Shown: in pieces, positions 9,310 to 19,639 of the stretch | Layout: each line of letters starts with the position of its first letter | How positions within the stretch are numbered: position 1 is the first letter of the stretch | Source of the DNA: Peronospora farinosa | Lineage: Eukaryota; Oomycota; Peronosporomycetes; Peronosporales; Peronosporaceae | Length of the DNA: 64,000 nt | NCBI GenBank assembly: GCA_947646735.1 | Contig: CANTFK010000180.1 | Coordinates: forward strand, 1 to 64,000 | Direction: 5' to 3' | The notes under the pieces: model-generated | Seen by the model: the letters and a program-made list of their open reading frames with translations, nothing else | Told to the model about the DNA's origin: nothing | Database searches by the model: none | Made by a program: the position numbers and the translations under genes

Positions 9310-10755
9310 ATGACAGCACTCACCAACCGTGAGTGCTCAACTGTCGAAAACCCTTTGCTTACAAACGAACAAGCAATGTCTGGAGACCCAACACCCAATC
9401 CAGCAGGACGCCCAAGATACATCAGCGGGAATGCATCCACCAGCATCATGGCGCGGCAGCTCATACCTTGGTCGCTGTACGACTTGTCCGGAGCTCACGC
9501 TCCGGACTCACTGGACATGATGCGGGAATACTTCCGCCGATTTCGAAAACTGCGCGGGAAAGGTCTTGATGGAATCGAGCATGAAGCTCTACAACGTTCT
9601 TGGTGCGCCTTCATCCAACGTTGGAATCGGATGCTCGAGGATGGTAGCAACTTCCAGTTATGGCTCACCAATCGAGAGGAACTTCGCGCCGATCACTCCA
9701 TCGGCGCGCTACGCGAAAGAGTGTGTGAGGAAGCTTGGAATGAGGACCGTCTCTGCTTCGTCCACGTCAATGAAGGATGCCGATCTTGTGACTCGACTCC
9801 ACGCCCAACTCATGACGAATGGCGACGACACATCGCTGAGTGTCCACTCAGCGATCGCGAACGAAGTTGGATTGCAAAGTATGAGCGAAGTCTGGGCGAA
9901 CGGAGAAGCGCAGTTATTCGTGGTGCGCCTCGCTGGCAGCACCACTCGCGACAGCGGAGTCAATCTCCGCGGGATCATCAGCGCAGGGCAGCGACACGTT
10001 CGCTTGTCCGTCCTGCTTCGCGATTCTCGCCTCGCAATCGTGATGTGTATTCACCGCGACGTTCTCGTTCACGGCGTCGTTCTCGTTCGCGATATCGTTC
10101 TCGTTCCGGTCATCGTTCCCGTTCCCGACAACGTGAATCTCCTTACCGCTCTCGTTTGTCACGAGAGCGTTCGCGTGCTCGCCCGCCTTGGAATAGTCCG
10201 ACTTCGTGGCTTCATACGACAGAACCACATCTGGAACGTCACGAAGGAGCGAGGAACGTGGTTCCCATGTATCCTGCTCGGGAGGGAATCCAAGCCAACG
10301 TACTCGGTACCTACGCACGGATGGAACCGCACGCTTCTCATGAGCCGACTGCAGTAATGGTTGTGGAGGGTCCTCGTGACCCACAATGCGGTCTACAATC
10401 CAGCGCACCTGTCCCTCCGCATCAACAAGCGGAGGAGGGCCCTCGCGGTGGTAGAGCTGGCGTCCTGGTTGCTCAGGACGATGTTGATCAGGCCGTGAAT
10501 ATAGCTGCCGATGCTCGGCTGGAGGCTGAGGCTGCCAGTGAACGTGCTGCCCAGGCGGAGAAGACTTCGAGTGAGACCCGACAGTCGAACCGTGAACTGC
10601 TCGAGCGGATAAGGATTCTGGAGCGCCAGATGCTTGGTCAGGTTCAGACGGGATCGAGACCCCGCCCCATGTCATCGGCGCGTCGAGCGCGACGGGAAGG
10701 CCGTTCGACTTACGAACCCCTGAAGCCGGCGTCGGAGCCAAACCGTGAAGCGTAG
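9310..10755 (+). CDS. antisense ORF protein of element A (RS repeat, coiled coil)
   Basis: This intact 481-residue ORF lies on the strand opposite gag-pol. Its ATG lies 13 bp inside the 3' LTR, so any transcript would start in that LTR or close to it. The last 842 bp overlap the chromodomain end of pol in antisense. Visible parts are: a Trp- and Leu-containing segment (residues about 50-130); a Cys pattern LCxxxxxxxxCxxC (about 147-160); an Arg/Ser dipeptide repeat (about 240-285); a predicted coiled coil (about 388-442); and a basic C-terminus. Elements B and C carry ORFs in the identical position, and the C protein shares the Cys-containing segment. I recognise no known family. RS-rich and coiled-coil parts suggest RNA binding and oligomerisation, which is inference only. 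Confidence 0.72.
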   Translation: MTALTNRECSTVENPLLTNEQAMSGDPTPNPAGRPRYISGNASTSIMARQLIPWSLYDLSGAHAPDSLDMMREYFRRFRKLRGKGLDGIEHEALQRSWCAFIQRWNRMLEDGSNFQLWLTNREELRADHSIGALRERVCEEAWNEDRLCFVHVNEGCRSCDSTPRPTHDEWRRHIAECPLSDRERSWIAKYERSLGERRSAVIRGAPRWQHHSRQRSQSPRDHQRRAATRSLVRPASRFSPRNRDVYSPRRSRSRRRSRSRYRSRSGHRSRSRQRESPYRSRLSRERSRARPPWNSPTSWLHTTEPHLERHEGARNVVPMYPAREGIQANVLGTYARMEPHASHEPTAVMVVEGPRDPQCGLQSSAPVPPHQQAEEGPRGGRAGVLVAQDDVDQAVNIAADARLEAEAASERAAQAEKTSSETRQSNRELLERIRILERQMLGQVQTGSRPRPMSSARRARREGRSTYEPLKPASEPNREA

Positions 10756-11263
10756 CCGGACGATATTCCTTCAGCCGCCCGACATAGAATGTCGGGTGGA
10801 GTCGCAGTGAAGAGGGGACGTCGAGTGTATAGGCGTCGCCAATTGCCTTCAGAACCTTGAATGGACCGATGAAGCGTGGCGCGAGTTTGCTCGCGCCCAG
10901 ATTAGTGACCGCAGAATCCCTTAAACCTTCCGTCGATAATAATACACGGTCACCTTTCTCAAACTTGCTCATGTTCTTTCGTCCATGTTTGTCAGCATTC
11001 TCCTTCTGTAGGTCTACAGCAGTTTGTAGTGCGTCGCGTACAAACCTGGTGATGGCTTGACGTTGGAGTATAAATTCCGACACGGCCATGTCATCAATTG
11101 GTCGCGCCGACTCAATCGGCGCGTAGTTGGCGGTAGGGGAACGCTTACCCGAAGACGGGTCAATCAATGTCTGCGCAGTCCATCGAGCTAATGGAGACGC
11201 CACGTCTGATGGCGTCAAAATGGCCGTCTTTGCCTTGGATCGTGTTACTGCATTCGCGCTCAA
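9914..11263 (-). CDS. pol: pol C-terminal part: integrase tail and chromodomain (element A)
   Basis: This is the continuation of the A polyprotein after a frame break at about 11,305-11,311, where the plus strand has seven C in a row. It encodes the integrase C-terminal region ([13 protein letters not shown], then FIGPFKVL and a [12 protein letters not shown] block), a variable Pro/Ser-rich spacer, and a chromodomain ([13 protein letters not shown] ... [15 protein letters not shown]). An acidic Asn/Glu/Asp repeat follows the chromodomain. Its first open codon is not an ATG, so it is expected only as part of the polyprotein. The homologous B region is in one frame through this point, so the break is probably a simple homopolymer indel. 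Confidence 0.85.
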   Translation of the reverse strand: MSANAVTRSKAKTAILTPSDVASPLARWTAQTLIDPSSGKRSPTANYAPIESARPIDDMAVSEFILQRQAITRFVRDALQTAVDLQKENADKHGRKNMSKFEKGDRVLLSTEGLRDSAVTNLGASKLAPRFIGPFKVLKAIGDAYTLDVPSSLRLHPTFYVGRLKEYRPATLHGLAPTPASGVRKSNGLPVALDAPMTWGGVSIPSEPDQASGAPESLSARAVHGSTVGSHSKSSPPGQHVHWQPQPPAEHRQLYSRPDQHRPEQPGRQLYHREGPPPLVDAEGQVRWIVDRIVGHEDPPQPLLQSAHEKRAVPSVRRYRVRWLGFPPEQDTWEPRSSLLRDVPDVVLSYEATKSDYSKAGEHANALVTNESGKEIHVVGNGNDDRNENDIANENDAVNENVAVNTHHDCEARIAKQDGQANVSLPCADDPAEIDSAVASGAASEAHHE

Positions 11264-14200
11264 AATACCGTGAGCTGCACTCGATCCTTGTTTATCACCT
11301 TTATCCCCCCCAGAGTGGAGCCACTAGGTGTTGTGGGTCGCCCCACGGCCAGGACAGTAGGAACACGAGGGTGACGAGCCGAATTTACAAAAAATGGCGT
11401 CAACCCTGTTGACGCGTGTACGGCGTTGTTGAGTGCGAACTCAGCGAGTGGTAAAAATGCACTCCAACTTGTAAATGACGTAGCATAACTCCGAAGAACG
11501 TCTTCGAGGACCCGGTTCACGCGCTCGGTCTGCCCATCCGTTTCCGGATGGGCCGCCGTCGACATCAGCAGTTTTGTCCCGAGGAGCTCGAAAAGTGATG
11601 TCCAAAATGCGGACGTAAATCGCGGATCACGGTCCGAAACAATGTTTTCTGGAAGGCCATGATGACGGAACACCGCGTCGATGAAGTGCGCCGCGGTCTC
11701 TGCCGCGGTGACCTTAGCGTGAACAGGCACGAGATGTGTCATCTTGCTGAATCTGTCAACAAAGACCAAGATGCCCGTTCGAGCTTGGCTATCGGGCGCA
11801 AGCCCGAAGATAAAGTCCATCGAAACTGATCTCCAGGCCTCTGCTGCAATTGGCAACGATCGCAAGGGAGCCTGTGACGATGGAGATGGCTTCACACGCT
11901 GGCATATTTCGCACGTTCGGATCCAGTTGCGTACCCACTTATACATGTGGGGCCAGAAGAAGTCTCGAGACACAGCCGCGAAAGTCTTTTCGCGGCCTAA
12001 ATGGCCGCCAGCAGGAGCATCGTGATACTCGTGAATGATTCTTGCACGCAAATCCATGTCATTGGCAATCACCGTGCGAGGAGCATCGAATTGGTCGATG
12101 CTATACAGAAGCAAATCGCCATCTAAACTGTATCGATGAATATGGTCGCGCTTGGTACGGGATAATGCTCCCAGGGCAGCATCGCTGGGAGCACGCAGAT
12201 ACTCGATAATGTCTGCATAATCTGAGTCACCCTTGTACGCTGCGACGATCTCATCAAATAAACACGGCTCGGGTGTAACCCGAGTTAAGTTCAGCGATAC
12301 ACACATTGCACATCGGTCATCATCGTCCTCGTCATCAGTAGCCTGGCGACTCAGAGCAGTCCGAGGATCGTAGTCAGGACGTCGTGACAAGGCGTCAGCG
12401 AGAATATTGGTCTTGCCTGGCTTGTAATGCACGACGAAGTTGTACTCAGAGAAGAATGAGAGCCATCGTGCCATCCGTTGGGACAGGTGTGGGCTCTTCA
12501 TCGCTGTGCGCAGCGATGCATGATCGGTGTACAAAGCAAACGTACTTTCACCAAGGAGATGCACGCGAAACTTGATGAGTGCATAGCGCATCGCTAATAA
12601 CTCCTTGTCGTGAACCGGATAGTTCTTCTCAGCTGGCTTCATCTGTCGCGACTGATAACTCACGACTCGTTCACGGCCCTCATCATCAAATTGCATGAGG
12701 GCACAGCCGATTGCAAAATCACTGGCGTCGCAAACCACGTGGAACGGCTTGGAATCGTCTGGTAGGACCAGGACTGGCGCTGACGCTAGGCTCTTCTTTA
12801 CTGCTTCGAAGGCTGCTTGGTGCTCGGGACGCCACAACCACGTGGCGTCTTTCTTCAAGAGTGACGACAAAGGCTGGATAGAACCAGCATAATCCTTGGT
12901 ATACTTGTGCAAATAATTAGCCAAGCCGAGCCACTGGCGCAACTCCGTAGGGTTCTTGGGCGTGGGCCAAGAACAGATGGACGACACCTTCTCTGGATCA
13001 GCTCGAACTCCCGATTTACTCACATAGCAACCTAACACCGGAATCTCCGGTGCACAAAAGACACACTTCTTGAGATTCGCGTACAACTTGTTGTCCCGCA
13101 TAACTTGAAACACTTGCTTCAGGTGTTGAAGGTGAACTTGGACATCGTTGAGGTTGCCCTCGGCGCGACTATGGACGAAGATATCGTCAAAATAACTTGG
13201 GGCAAAGTTCCGAAGAGGTCTCAACACTTGAGACACCATGCGATTGAAAGTGGCCGGAGCGTTCTTCAACCCTTGTGGCATTACCAGCCACTCCCATAAC
13301 ATGCCACTCGGGGTGCTCACCGCGGTAAGTGGGATATCGCTCGGGCGCATTAAAATCTGGTAAAAGCCATCGGTCAAGTCGATGGCACTGAAGATGACAC
13401 TACCTGACATGGAATTCAGCACCATGTCCTTCCTGGGAATTGGCGTTTGCGCAGGAATAGTGGCATCATTCAACTTATTGAACGCATGCACTATCCGCCA
13501 GCCTCCCGTAGCCTTCTTCACGCAGAAGGTTGGACTCGAATGTGGTGAGATACTCTCCCGCACATGACCCGCTTTGCGGCGGCCTTCAAAGAATGCGTCA
13601 ATAGCTTCGACTTGATCTCGAGGCAACGGCCACTGCCGTGTCACACAATACTTCGACCCTGGCACGAGATCAATCTCGTGCCGAACACCGCGGTCCGCAG
13701 GAAGTTCAGCCGGGATCTTGTCCGGGAACACGTCTGCATACTCACGAGCAATGTCGTAGACGGGGTTACCAGACTCTCGCAGGGCCTCCCATGACTGTGA
13801 TGCAAACCTTTCTTCACGCGCAGACTTCGGCTCAGCGCTTTGAGGACGCGCCATATGCTCCTCGTTTGCCACGGTAACCACCTCGTTGGTGATTAGACAC
13901 ACTTGTTCCACAGTGCCTCCCTTAAGGTCACGTAGGAAATGCTTCCAGGAAAGCCCTGGAAGACTTGTAATGGAAGACGCATTACGAGGAGGACTCTCGA
14001 CCTCGATATATTGGCGCCTTTGTGGACTCCCTTCCACGTACACGATAGCGTGGACACATTCCAACGCTAAATTCTCGGTGCTGTTGTCCCCATCGTGCTT
14101 CGAGTCACTACTCGAAGCTGGCGAACCGCAGTCAGGTGATAAACCATCACCCCCCTCTAGGCACTGGATGTCGTCATCCAAGATGCCGGAAACACTGGAC

Positions 14201-15312
14201 GGGAGTACCCCAAACTCGACCGTCGACACTTGATGCGGGAGCTCCTGCTCGGCCGCCATAAACCCGCGTGGGAGCCCCTGCTCAACCACAGTATGCCCAT
14301 GTGGGAACCTCGGTTCGACCACAGTGGGTGATGATGGGAACCCCGGTTCGACCATCATGCTCTCGCGTGGGGACTCCTGTCCGTCCACGTCGTACTCGTG
14401 TGGGAGCCCCTGCTCGACCACAATATGCCCATGTGGGAACCTCGGTTCGACCACAGTGGGTGATGATGGGAACCCCGGTTCGACCATCATGCTCTCGCGT
14501 GAGGACTCCTGTCCGTCCACGTCACACTCGCTGGCGAGCTCTTGCTCGTCGCCACAATGCCCTTGTGGGAGCCCCTGCTCGACCACAATAGGTGCAGATG
14601 GGAACCCCGGTTCAACCACTGCATTCACGTGCGGGAACCCCTGTTCAACCGCATTAATGACGCGCGGGAACCCCTGCTCGACCGCGTCGTCCTCGTTGTC
14701 CTCTTCGCTCTGTAGCGAGGAGTCACTGTCACTTGTGTCCCGAAGAACAGCACAAGCAGTGCAGAGAGGGCCATCGCTCGCTCTGTGCACCGCCAACGTC
14801 GTGGAATCGCGATCCACGACTGTGACGTTTGGCCAGTCACTTGGAGATACCAAGAGATGGGTAAACACTTCACTGACATCGAACTTGCGTCGACGTCTCA
14901 CTGATCTGGCTAACCAGTCGATCTGGGGCTTATAACGTGCCAACCATGGCATGCCCAGTATGCAATCGAATGCATAATTCATCGCGATCACCAAGAAATC
15001 ATCATTACTACGAAAGCCATCAAACGTATACGGCAACGACACTTCGCGCCGCGATACGCGGTGTGGTTTCCCGTCAGCCAACTTGACGACGACTTGGCCA
15101 GGTCCCTCACGGACCTGAATGCTGGGAGGCAGCATCGATAAACAAGATTCACGAAAGAAATTGTTTGTTGCTCCTGAGTCCAGGAGTGCTCGCAGAGGTC
15201 GCCGGACGCCGGCGACATGTAAACTGACAATAATCAGACGTGAATCACCACTCGTAGTGGTGGCATTTAACCGTGCGCGTAGCGCAGGAGGACTGGAAGG
15301 TTGGGCTGCCAC
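11260..15312 (-). CDS. pol: Pol polyprotein: protease, RT, RNase H, integrase (element A)
   Basis: This is a 1,350-codon open frame. In order it shows: an aspartic protease ([14 protein letters not shown], about residue 40) with a GMPWLARY block; a linker made of about a dozen VVE(P/Q)G(F/L)P repeats (about 195-375); reverse transcriptase ([16 protein letters not shown], catalytic YFDD near plus-strand 13,185); RNase H ([33 protein letters not shown]); and integrase with an HHCC zinc site ([10 protein letters not shown] ... CEICQR) and the D,D,E triad ([26 protein letters not shown]). The first in-frame start-like codon is GTG, but the frame is open back into gag, so translation by -1 frameshift at 15,372-15,378 is likely. 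The frame closes prematurely in the integrase C-terminal region. Confidence 0.95.
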   Translation of the reverse strand: MAAQPSSPPALRARLNATTTSGDSRLIIVSLHVAGVRRPLRALLDSGATNNFFRESCLSMLPPSIQVREGPGQVVVKLADGKPHRVSRREVSLPYTFDGFRSNDDFLVIAMNYAFDCILGMPWLARYKPQIDWLARSVRRRRKFDVSEVFTHLLVSPSDWPNVTVVDRDSTTLAVHRASDGPLCTACAVLRDTSDSDSSLQSEEDNEDDAVEQGFPRVINAVEQGFPHVNAVVEPGFPSAPIVVEQGLPQGHCGDEQELASECDVDGQESSRESMMVEPGFPSSPTVVEPRFPHGHIVVEQGLPHEYDVDGQESPRESMMVEPGFPSSPTVVEPRFPHGHTVVEQGLPRGFMAAEQELPHQVSTVEFGVLPSSVSGILDDDIQCLEGGDGLSPDCGSPASSSDSKHDGDNSTENLALECVHAIVYVEGSPQRRQYIEVESPPRNASSITSLPGLSWKHFLRDLKGGTVEQVCLITNEVVTVANEEHMARPQSAEPKSAREERFASQSWEALRESGNPVYDIAREYADVFPDKIPAELPADRGVRHEIDLVPGSKYCVTRQWPLPRDQVEAIDAFFEGRRKAGHVRESISPHSSPTFCVKKATGGWRIVHAFNKLNDATIPAQTPIPRKDMVLNSMSGSVIFSAIDLTDGFYQILMRPSDIPLTAVSTPSGMLWEWLVMPQGLKNAPATFNRMVSQVLRPLRNFAPSYFDDIFVHSRAEGNLNDVQVHLQHLKQVFQVMRDNKLYANLKKCVFCAPEIPVLGCYVSKSGVRADPEKVSSICSWPTPKNPTELRQWLGLANYLHKYTKDYAGSIQPLSSLLKKDATWLWRPEHQAAFEAVKKSLASAPVLVLPDDSKPFHVVCDASDFAIGCALMQFDDEGRERVVSYQSRQMKPAEKNYPVHDKELLAMRYALIKFRVHLLGESTFALYTDHASLRTAMKSPHLSQRMARWLSFFSEYNFVVHYKPGKTNILADALSRRPDYDPRTALSRQATDDEDDDDRCAMCVSLNLTRVTPEPCLFDEIVAAYKGDSDYADIIEYLRAPSDAALGALSRTKRDHIHRYSLDGDLLLYSIDQFDAPRTVIANDMDLRARIIHEYHDAPAGGHLGREKTFAAVSRDFFWPHMYKWVRNWIRTCEICQRVKPSPSSQAPLRSLPIAAEAWRSVSMDFIFGLAPDSQARTGILVFVDRFSKMTHLVPVHAKVTAAETAAHFIDAVFRHHGLPENIVSDRDPRFTSAFWTSLFELLGTKLLMSTAAHPETDGQTERVNRVLEDVLRSYATSFTSWSAFLPLAEFALNNAVHASTGLTPFFVNSARHPRVPTVLAVGRPTTPSGSTLGGIKVINKDRVQLTVF
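14270..14705 (-). repeat. tandem coding repeats in the protease-RT linker
   Basis: Short units encoding [20 protein letters not shown] and variants occur about a dozen times. Higher-order units of about 135 bp are duplicated almost perfectly (about 14,285-14,420 and 14,420-14,555). The linkers of elements B and C also contain short tandem repeats, but with different sequences. Confidence 0.85.
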
Positions 15313-15337
15313 CGGGGGACCCGGACCTCCGTTCCAA

Positions 15338-15378
15338 CCAGTAGGGCGCCCTGCACCTACTGGTCCCGACCGTTTTTT
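15338..15378 (-). promoter_or_regulatory. candidate -1 programmed frameshift signal between gag and pol (element A)
   Basis: On the minus strand the heptamer A-AAA-AAC (15,372-15,378) is in the correct phase in gag. It is followed after eight bases by an 8-bp perfect stem, CCAGTAGG pairing with CCTACTGG, around a ten-base loop, with the gag stop TAG inside the 5' arm. A -1 slip at this heptamer enters the pol frame directly. Copy F keeps the same heptamer and stem (48,874-48,914). Confidence 0.8.
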
Positions 15379-16406
15379 GGACGTGCGGCCGGTACAGCAC
15401 CCTCATGATGGGCGTCCACTACTTGCACCGATAATGGGGCTAGCGCACGGCACTCTGCCGCGCGATGTCCTGGCTTGCGACAACGAAAGCAAACCATTGG
15501 ACGCCCGGTGCGAGCGTCACCTTTATGATGAAAGACACGTCGCCGGTCACCCGACGACTCAATAACGTCGATCTCCATAGGTTCTGGGCCAGAAGGCCGG
15601 GGAACGCTGACGACCGAGGGTTTGGCATAGGCCTTTGTGACCCTAAAGTCTTCACGGAGTGCGATGGCGAATGCCTCCTCCAATGTGGCAGGCTCGGCGC
15701 GCTCCAACGATAAGCGGGTCTGCCCCTCACGCATACCATCCACAAAGACATTCACCTGTGTGTACATGTCCATGGGGTGCGTGATAATACACGACGCCAG
15801 ATGCCTAGCCATCTGTACGTAGTCGCGCATCGCCATTTTACCCTGTCGCATCGACAGGAATCTTGATCTCACCAGTTTCTCCTCTTGTGGTGGCTCGAAC
15901 GCAAGACGGAGATCGTCCTGGATGGTATCCAAGGTGGGAAATGCGTGCTCGTCCACAACGAGTTTACCAAGGGCCCACTCCTTGGCCTTCCCGGTGAGGC
16001 GGGAAAGAAGAAAGTTGACTTTCGCCTGTGGAGCCTCAAGAAGTCTCGAGGCGATGGCGATATCAACTTCTCGGAACCACCGGTTCAGCGATAACCGGTC
16101 CTTACCTTCTCCAGAGTAGGAGGAGGTTTCCATCTTCACGGCCTCATTACGTGAAGGGCGCGAGGGAGTTAAGCCTCGCCGGTTGGATTCGGCGAGCTCG
16201 CGTGCCATAAACTCATGTATGGCGAGACGTTGCGCGTCAGGGGTCGCTGATCTCATCAGCGACGCGACGAATGCCTCTCCCGATATCGCCGCGAGGCGAT
16301 TAAGGGCATCCCACTCAACACCAGTAAGATGGGGGAAGTTCGCGTGCTCCAGAAATAAGTCTGGAGCGTCAAAGTACGACGATTCGCTCATCCCAAACTC
16401 GGGCAT
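15357..16406 (-). CDS. gag: Gag (element A)
   Basis: This 349-residue structural protein should assemble the retrotransposon particle. The ATG (MPEFGMSES) lies 27 bp inside the 5' LTR, right after the primer site. The central part shows the gag capsid pattern ([36 protein letters not shown]). A zinc knuckle, [14 protein letters not shown] (C-X2-C-X4-H-X4-C), lies near residue 309, followed by a basic tail. It is intact. The stop codon lies within the frameshift-signal stem that links gag to pol. Confidence 0.93.
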   Translation of the reverse strand: MPEFGMSESSYFDAPDLFLEHANFPHLTGVEWDALNRLAAISGEAFVASLMRSATPDAQRLAIHEFMARELAESNRRGLTPSRPSRNEAVKMETSSYSGEGKDRLSLNRWFREVDIAIASRLLEAPQAKVNFLLSRLTGKAKEWALGKLVVDEHAFPTLDTIQDDLRLAFEPPQEEKLVRSRFLSMRQGKMAMRDYVQMARHLASCIITHPMDMYTQVNVFVDGMREGQTRLSLERAEPATLEEAFAIALREDFRVTKAYAKPSVVSVPRPSGPEPMEIDVIESSGDRRRVFHHKGDARTGRPMVCFRCRKPGHRAAECRALAPLSVQVVDAHHEGAVPAARPKNGRDQ

Positions 16407-16432
16407 AGGAAGGACTACAAAGTGCTACCAGG

Positions 16433-16771
16433 TGTAACGGGGCTAGAACGTACCGTCACTAGCTTACACGCGCGCTTGAGGAAGACTCAAGCCCAAGTAT
16501 TAGGTATTAAGTAAATTTAACTCTGATTTTATATTTTGGTTTTAATTCGTACTAATTACGAAGATTTTAGTCGTAATAAATACGACAGTGTTCCCGCCTT
16601 TCGGGAACCACACAATTTCAGGTTGATTTATCATTGGTCCATATTGGGGACTTTAGGCCCAATAATAAACCAATGATAAATTACTACGCTGTGCCCGCTA
16701 TTCGGGCCCAGCACCTGCCTACATATGTAATTGTTTATTCATATTAATACTATGTAATGTAGCCCATTACA
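16433..16771 (-). repeat. A 5' LTR
   Basis: This 339-bp LTR, read on the minus strand, begins TGTAATGGGC and ends CCGTTACA. It is flanked by AATAG at 16,772-16,776 and followed inside the element by the primer site. Confidence 0.95.
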
Positions 16772-18320
16772 AATAGGGGTCCCCGAGATACCTGTACTGG
16801 GCTGCATCGTAGGTGCACATGGTGTACGAGCAGACCCAGAAAAGGTAAAGGCTGTAAAGGAATGGCCAGTCCCACGTCATGTGAAGGATCTGCGCCAATT
16901 CCTTGGGCTCGCTAATTACTTGCATAAGTACAGCAAGAATTATGTGGAGCAGACCAAGCCGTTGTCTGACCTTTTGAAAAAGGATACAGAATGGACTTGG
17001 TCAAAGGAACAAGAAGATGCGTTCACTTCAGTGAAGCAATCTCTTGTTGAGGCACCGGTCTTGGCATTGCCAGATAAGCCCTTTAGCGTCGTCTGCGATG
17101 CAAGCAATTTTGCAATCGGCAGCGCGCTCATGCAGAAGAATGACAACGGCGTTCACCGCGTCATTTCTTATCAGTCTCGGCTTTTAAAAGCTGCCGAGCT
17201 GAATTATCCTGTGCATGACAAGGAGCTACTTTCAATTAAGTATGCCCTTGTGAAGTTTCGGGTGCACCTCTTGGGCACCGAACCTTTTGTGGTTTATACG
17301 GATCACGCATCACTGCGGACCGCTATAAATTCACCGCACCTCTCGCCGAGAATGGCAAGATGGCTAACATTCTTCTCTGAATTTAATTTCAAAGTTGAAT
17401 ATAAGCCGGGTAAGTCGAATGTCTTGGCTGACGCGTTATCGCGCAGACCAGACTTCGAGGCAAGACACCAGGATAGTGTGTCTCGTGCGAAAGCACAAGT
17501 TGAGTCGTCAACATTGGCAGCCATGAAGGCCTACCATGTGACGAGCTCAATGGCCTCCGATATAAAAGAGTGTTACAGTCAGGACGAACATTGTCGCCTG
17601 CTGTTGGATCATTTTGGTGGACGAAAGGTTACCCTTCCGTCGCACCTCAAAGCGAAGTTAAATCGCTTTAGTTACAGTGATGGCCTGTTATGGCATCAAC
17701 TGTCATCCTGTGATCCCTTGAGAATCTATGTCCCTCATGACACAGATCTCAAGCTAATGATACTTCACGAGCTCCATTATGCGCCATCTAGTGGGCATCT
17801 GGGCCGTGAAAAGACATTCTTACGAGTGTCAGAGGAATTTTGGTGGCCCCACCTATATCGGTGGGTGGCCAACTATATTCGCTCTTGTGAAGAGTGTCAG
17901 CGCATAAAGCCTGCACCTTCAAACAGTGCGCCACTGAAGCAACTGCCGATTCCAACTGAATGTTGGAATTCGGTCAGTTTGGACTTCATGTTTGGCTTAC
18001 CGCCTGACCATAAAGGCAGGACAGTGCTCGTCGTCTTTGTAGACAGACTGAGCAAGATGGTGCATTTGGCACCATGTAGCACCAAGATCTCAGGAACAGA
18101 GGCTGCCTTCTTGTTTCTAGATCAAGTTTATCGACTACACGGGATGCCCGAGTCCATAGTATCGGACCGGGATCAGCGTATACGTCGGGTTTTTGGCGAC
18201 ATGTGTTTGAGCTGCTGGGTAGCAAGCTCCACATGTCAACCGCTGATCATCCCCAGACCGATGGCCAAACAGAACGGGCCAATCGAGTCGTGGCGGATGT
18301 GTTGCGTACAATAGCGACTC
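16772..18320 (+). pseudogene. pol: RT C-terminus, RNase H and integrase core of element B (continued)
   Basis: The B polyprotein resumes after the A insertion. It encodes the end of RT (PVLGCIV ... [17 protein letters not shown]), RNase H with its acidic residues ([31 protein letters not shown]), the integrase zinc site ([11 protein letters not shown] ... CEECQR) and the first two catalytic aspartates (SLDFMFGL, SDRDQR). A frame change near 18,175-18,205 moves the reading into the next segment. The residues at the join are degraded (the usual DPRF block is altered). The domain order is that of other chromoviruses. Confidence 0.92.
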
Positions 18321-19639
18321 CTAAAGAATGGAGCAAGCAATTGCCATTCGTGGAGTTTGCTATTAATAACAGTGTTCACGCCAGTACGGGTGAAACACCG
18401 TTTTACATTAACGGACTGCGTCATCCTCGAACGCCAGTCTCGTTTGTACGCAGCCCGAGTCTTAGTGGGGGAGGGCCCCTCACTTCGCTCGGTGCGAATG
18501 CCAAAGAGGGCCAAGGTTGCCCTAGTGACACTGCTAATTTAGCAGTGGTCACGACACCTATAGGTGTCACAAAGGAGGCACGGCAAGAAATGCCAGTGCT
18601 CCTTGATGATGACACTATAGTGTTGTCAACAGCGTCGACCCATGAACGACCTCTTAGAGGCGTCATAGGCGAGCTGGATACGAAAAGCGTGAGCGAAGCT
18701 CAGCGCTTTGTGGATGATCGATTAGCCATCACACGTAAAGTCCGTGACGCGATGGCAAGCGCACAGGACAAGCAAAAACAATATGCAGACCAGCATGGTC
18801 GCAAAAACAATGAACACTTTAGTGTGGGGGACAAAGTGCTATTAAGTACTGCTACCCTACCTAAACATGCAATTTCTGTATTACCTGGTGGTACTACTAA
18901 GCTATTGCCCCGATTCATTGGGCCCTTTACAGTGGTTGAAGAAGTTGGAGACCTAAATTATAGGTTCACTCTCCCACCGTATATGAAGACGCACCCCGTA
19001 TTTTACGTGGGTCGTCTGAAACGGTATGTTGATCCAGAAGAGATCACATATCCGCATCAGTCTAACGAGACCGATGGTGACGCCGACTGTGAGTCGAGCG
19101 TCGCGACCGATCAGGCGACGAGGAAGCCGAGAGGCTCCCCGTGTATGAACGAGGCGATAGAGGACTCGGTGATCGAGGAGGACTCCGCGCTTGACGCGGG
19201 TCTCTCATCACCAGTCGCTCTAAGATGTCCAAACGGGTCTTCAGGCGGTCATACCCCTGACGGTCCCTCGTCCTCACATCGCGCAGATCCAAAGTCAGTC
19301 GCGAGACTTGACTCTCGAGATCTGACACCTGTCTCTTCAGCGCAGCAGACTCAGCCTGCGACTGAACAACAGCAGGGTAGACAGCCGCGATTAGGTGGGC
19401 GTAATCGCCACTCCTATCGGGCGCCACCTGTGTTGGTGGACACGGATGGGAACACGCGCTTCCTTGTTGGAAGGCTGTTGGCCCACCGGTTTGTGAAGCG
19501 AAAGCTCCAAATTCTTGTCCAATGGAAGGGTTACCCAACGAGCTTTGACTCGTGGGAGCCTGTGGACGCTTTGCGCGTTGACGTGCCTGGGCTGGTGGCT
19601 GCTTATGTGAAGCAGCACCAGCTGTCTTCTTTCTGCTAG
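18203..19639 (+). pseudogene. pol: integrase C-terminus and chromodomain of element B
   Basis: The frame carries the third catalytic residue of integrase (DGQTERANR), the NNSVHASTGETPF block, the integrase C-terminal region (SVGDKVLLSTATLP, HPVFYVGRLKRY), a Ser-rich spacer and a chromodomain (TRFLVGRLLAHRFV ... LVQWKGYPTSFDSWEP). Unlike element A it is open in a single frame from the integrase core to the end. The last 578 bp (from 19,062) are overlapped on the minus strand by the B antisense ORF. Confidence 0.9.

Larger units (their letters stand above)
8955..16771 (-). mobile_element. Element A: nearly intact Ty3/gypsy chromovirus
   Basis: This 7,817-bp element lies on the minus strand, bounded by LTRs at 16,433-16,771 (5') and 8,955-9,296 (3'). 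It is flanked by AATAG on both sides (8,950-8,954 and 16,772-16,776), a clean 5-bp target duplication. The primer site (TGGTAGCA on the minus strand, 16,423-16,430) fits the 3' end of initiator Met tRNA. A purine-rich tract (9,297-9,309 complement) precedes the 3' LTR. Order on the minus strand: gag, protease, repetitive linker, RT, RNase H, integrase, chromodomain. An antisense ORF overlaps the last part. It is inserted in the RT gene of element B. Confidence 0.97.

Noticed and set aside
14324..14935. Plus-strand 203-codon frame opposite the A pol linker
   Set aside because: It is the mirror of the VVEPGFP coding repeats; its apparent repeat structure follows from those. It is not positioned like the antisense ORFs near the 3' LTR and is not found in the other families.
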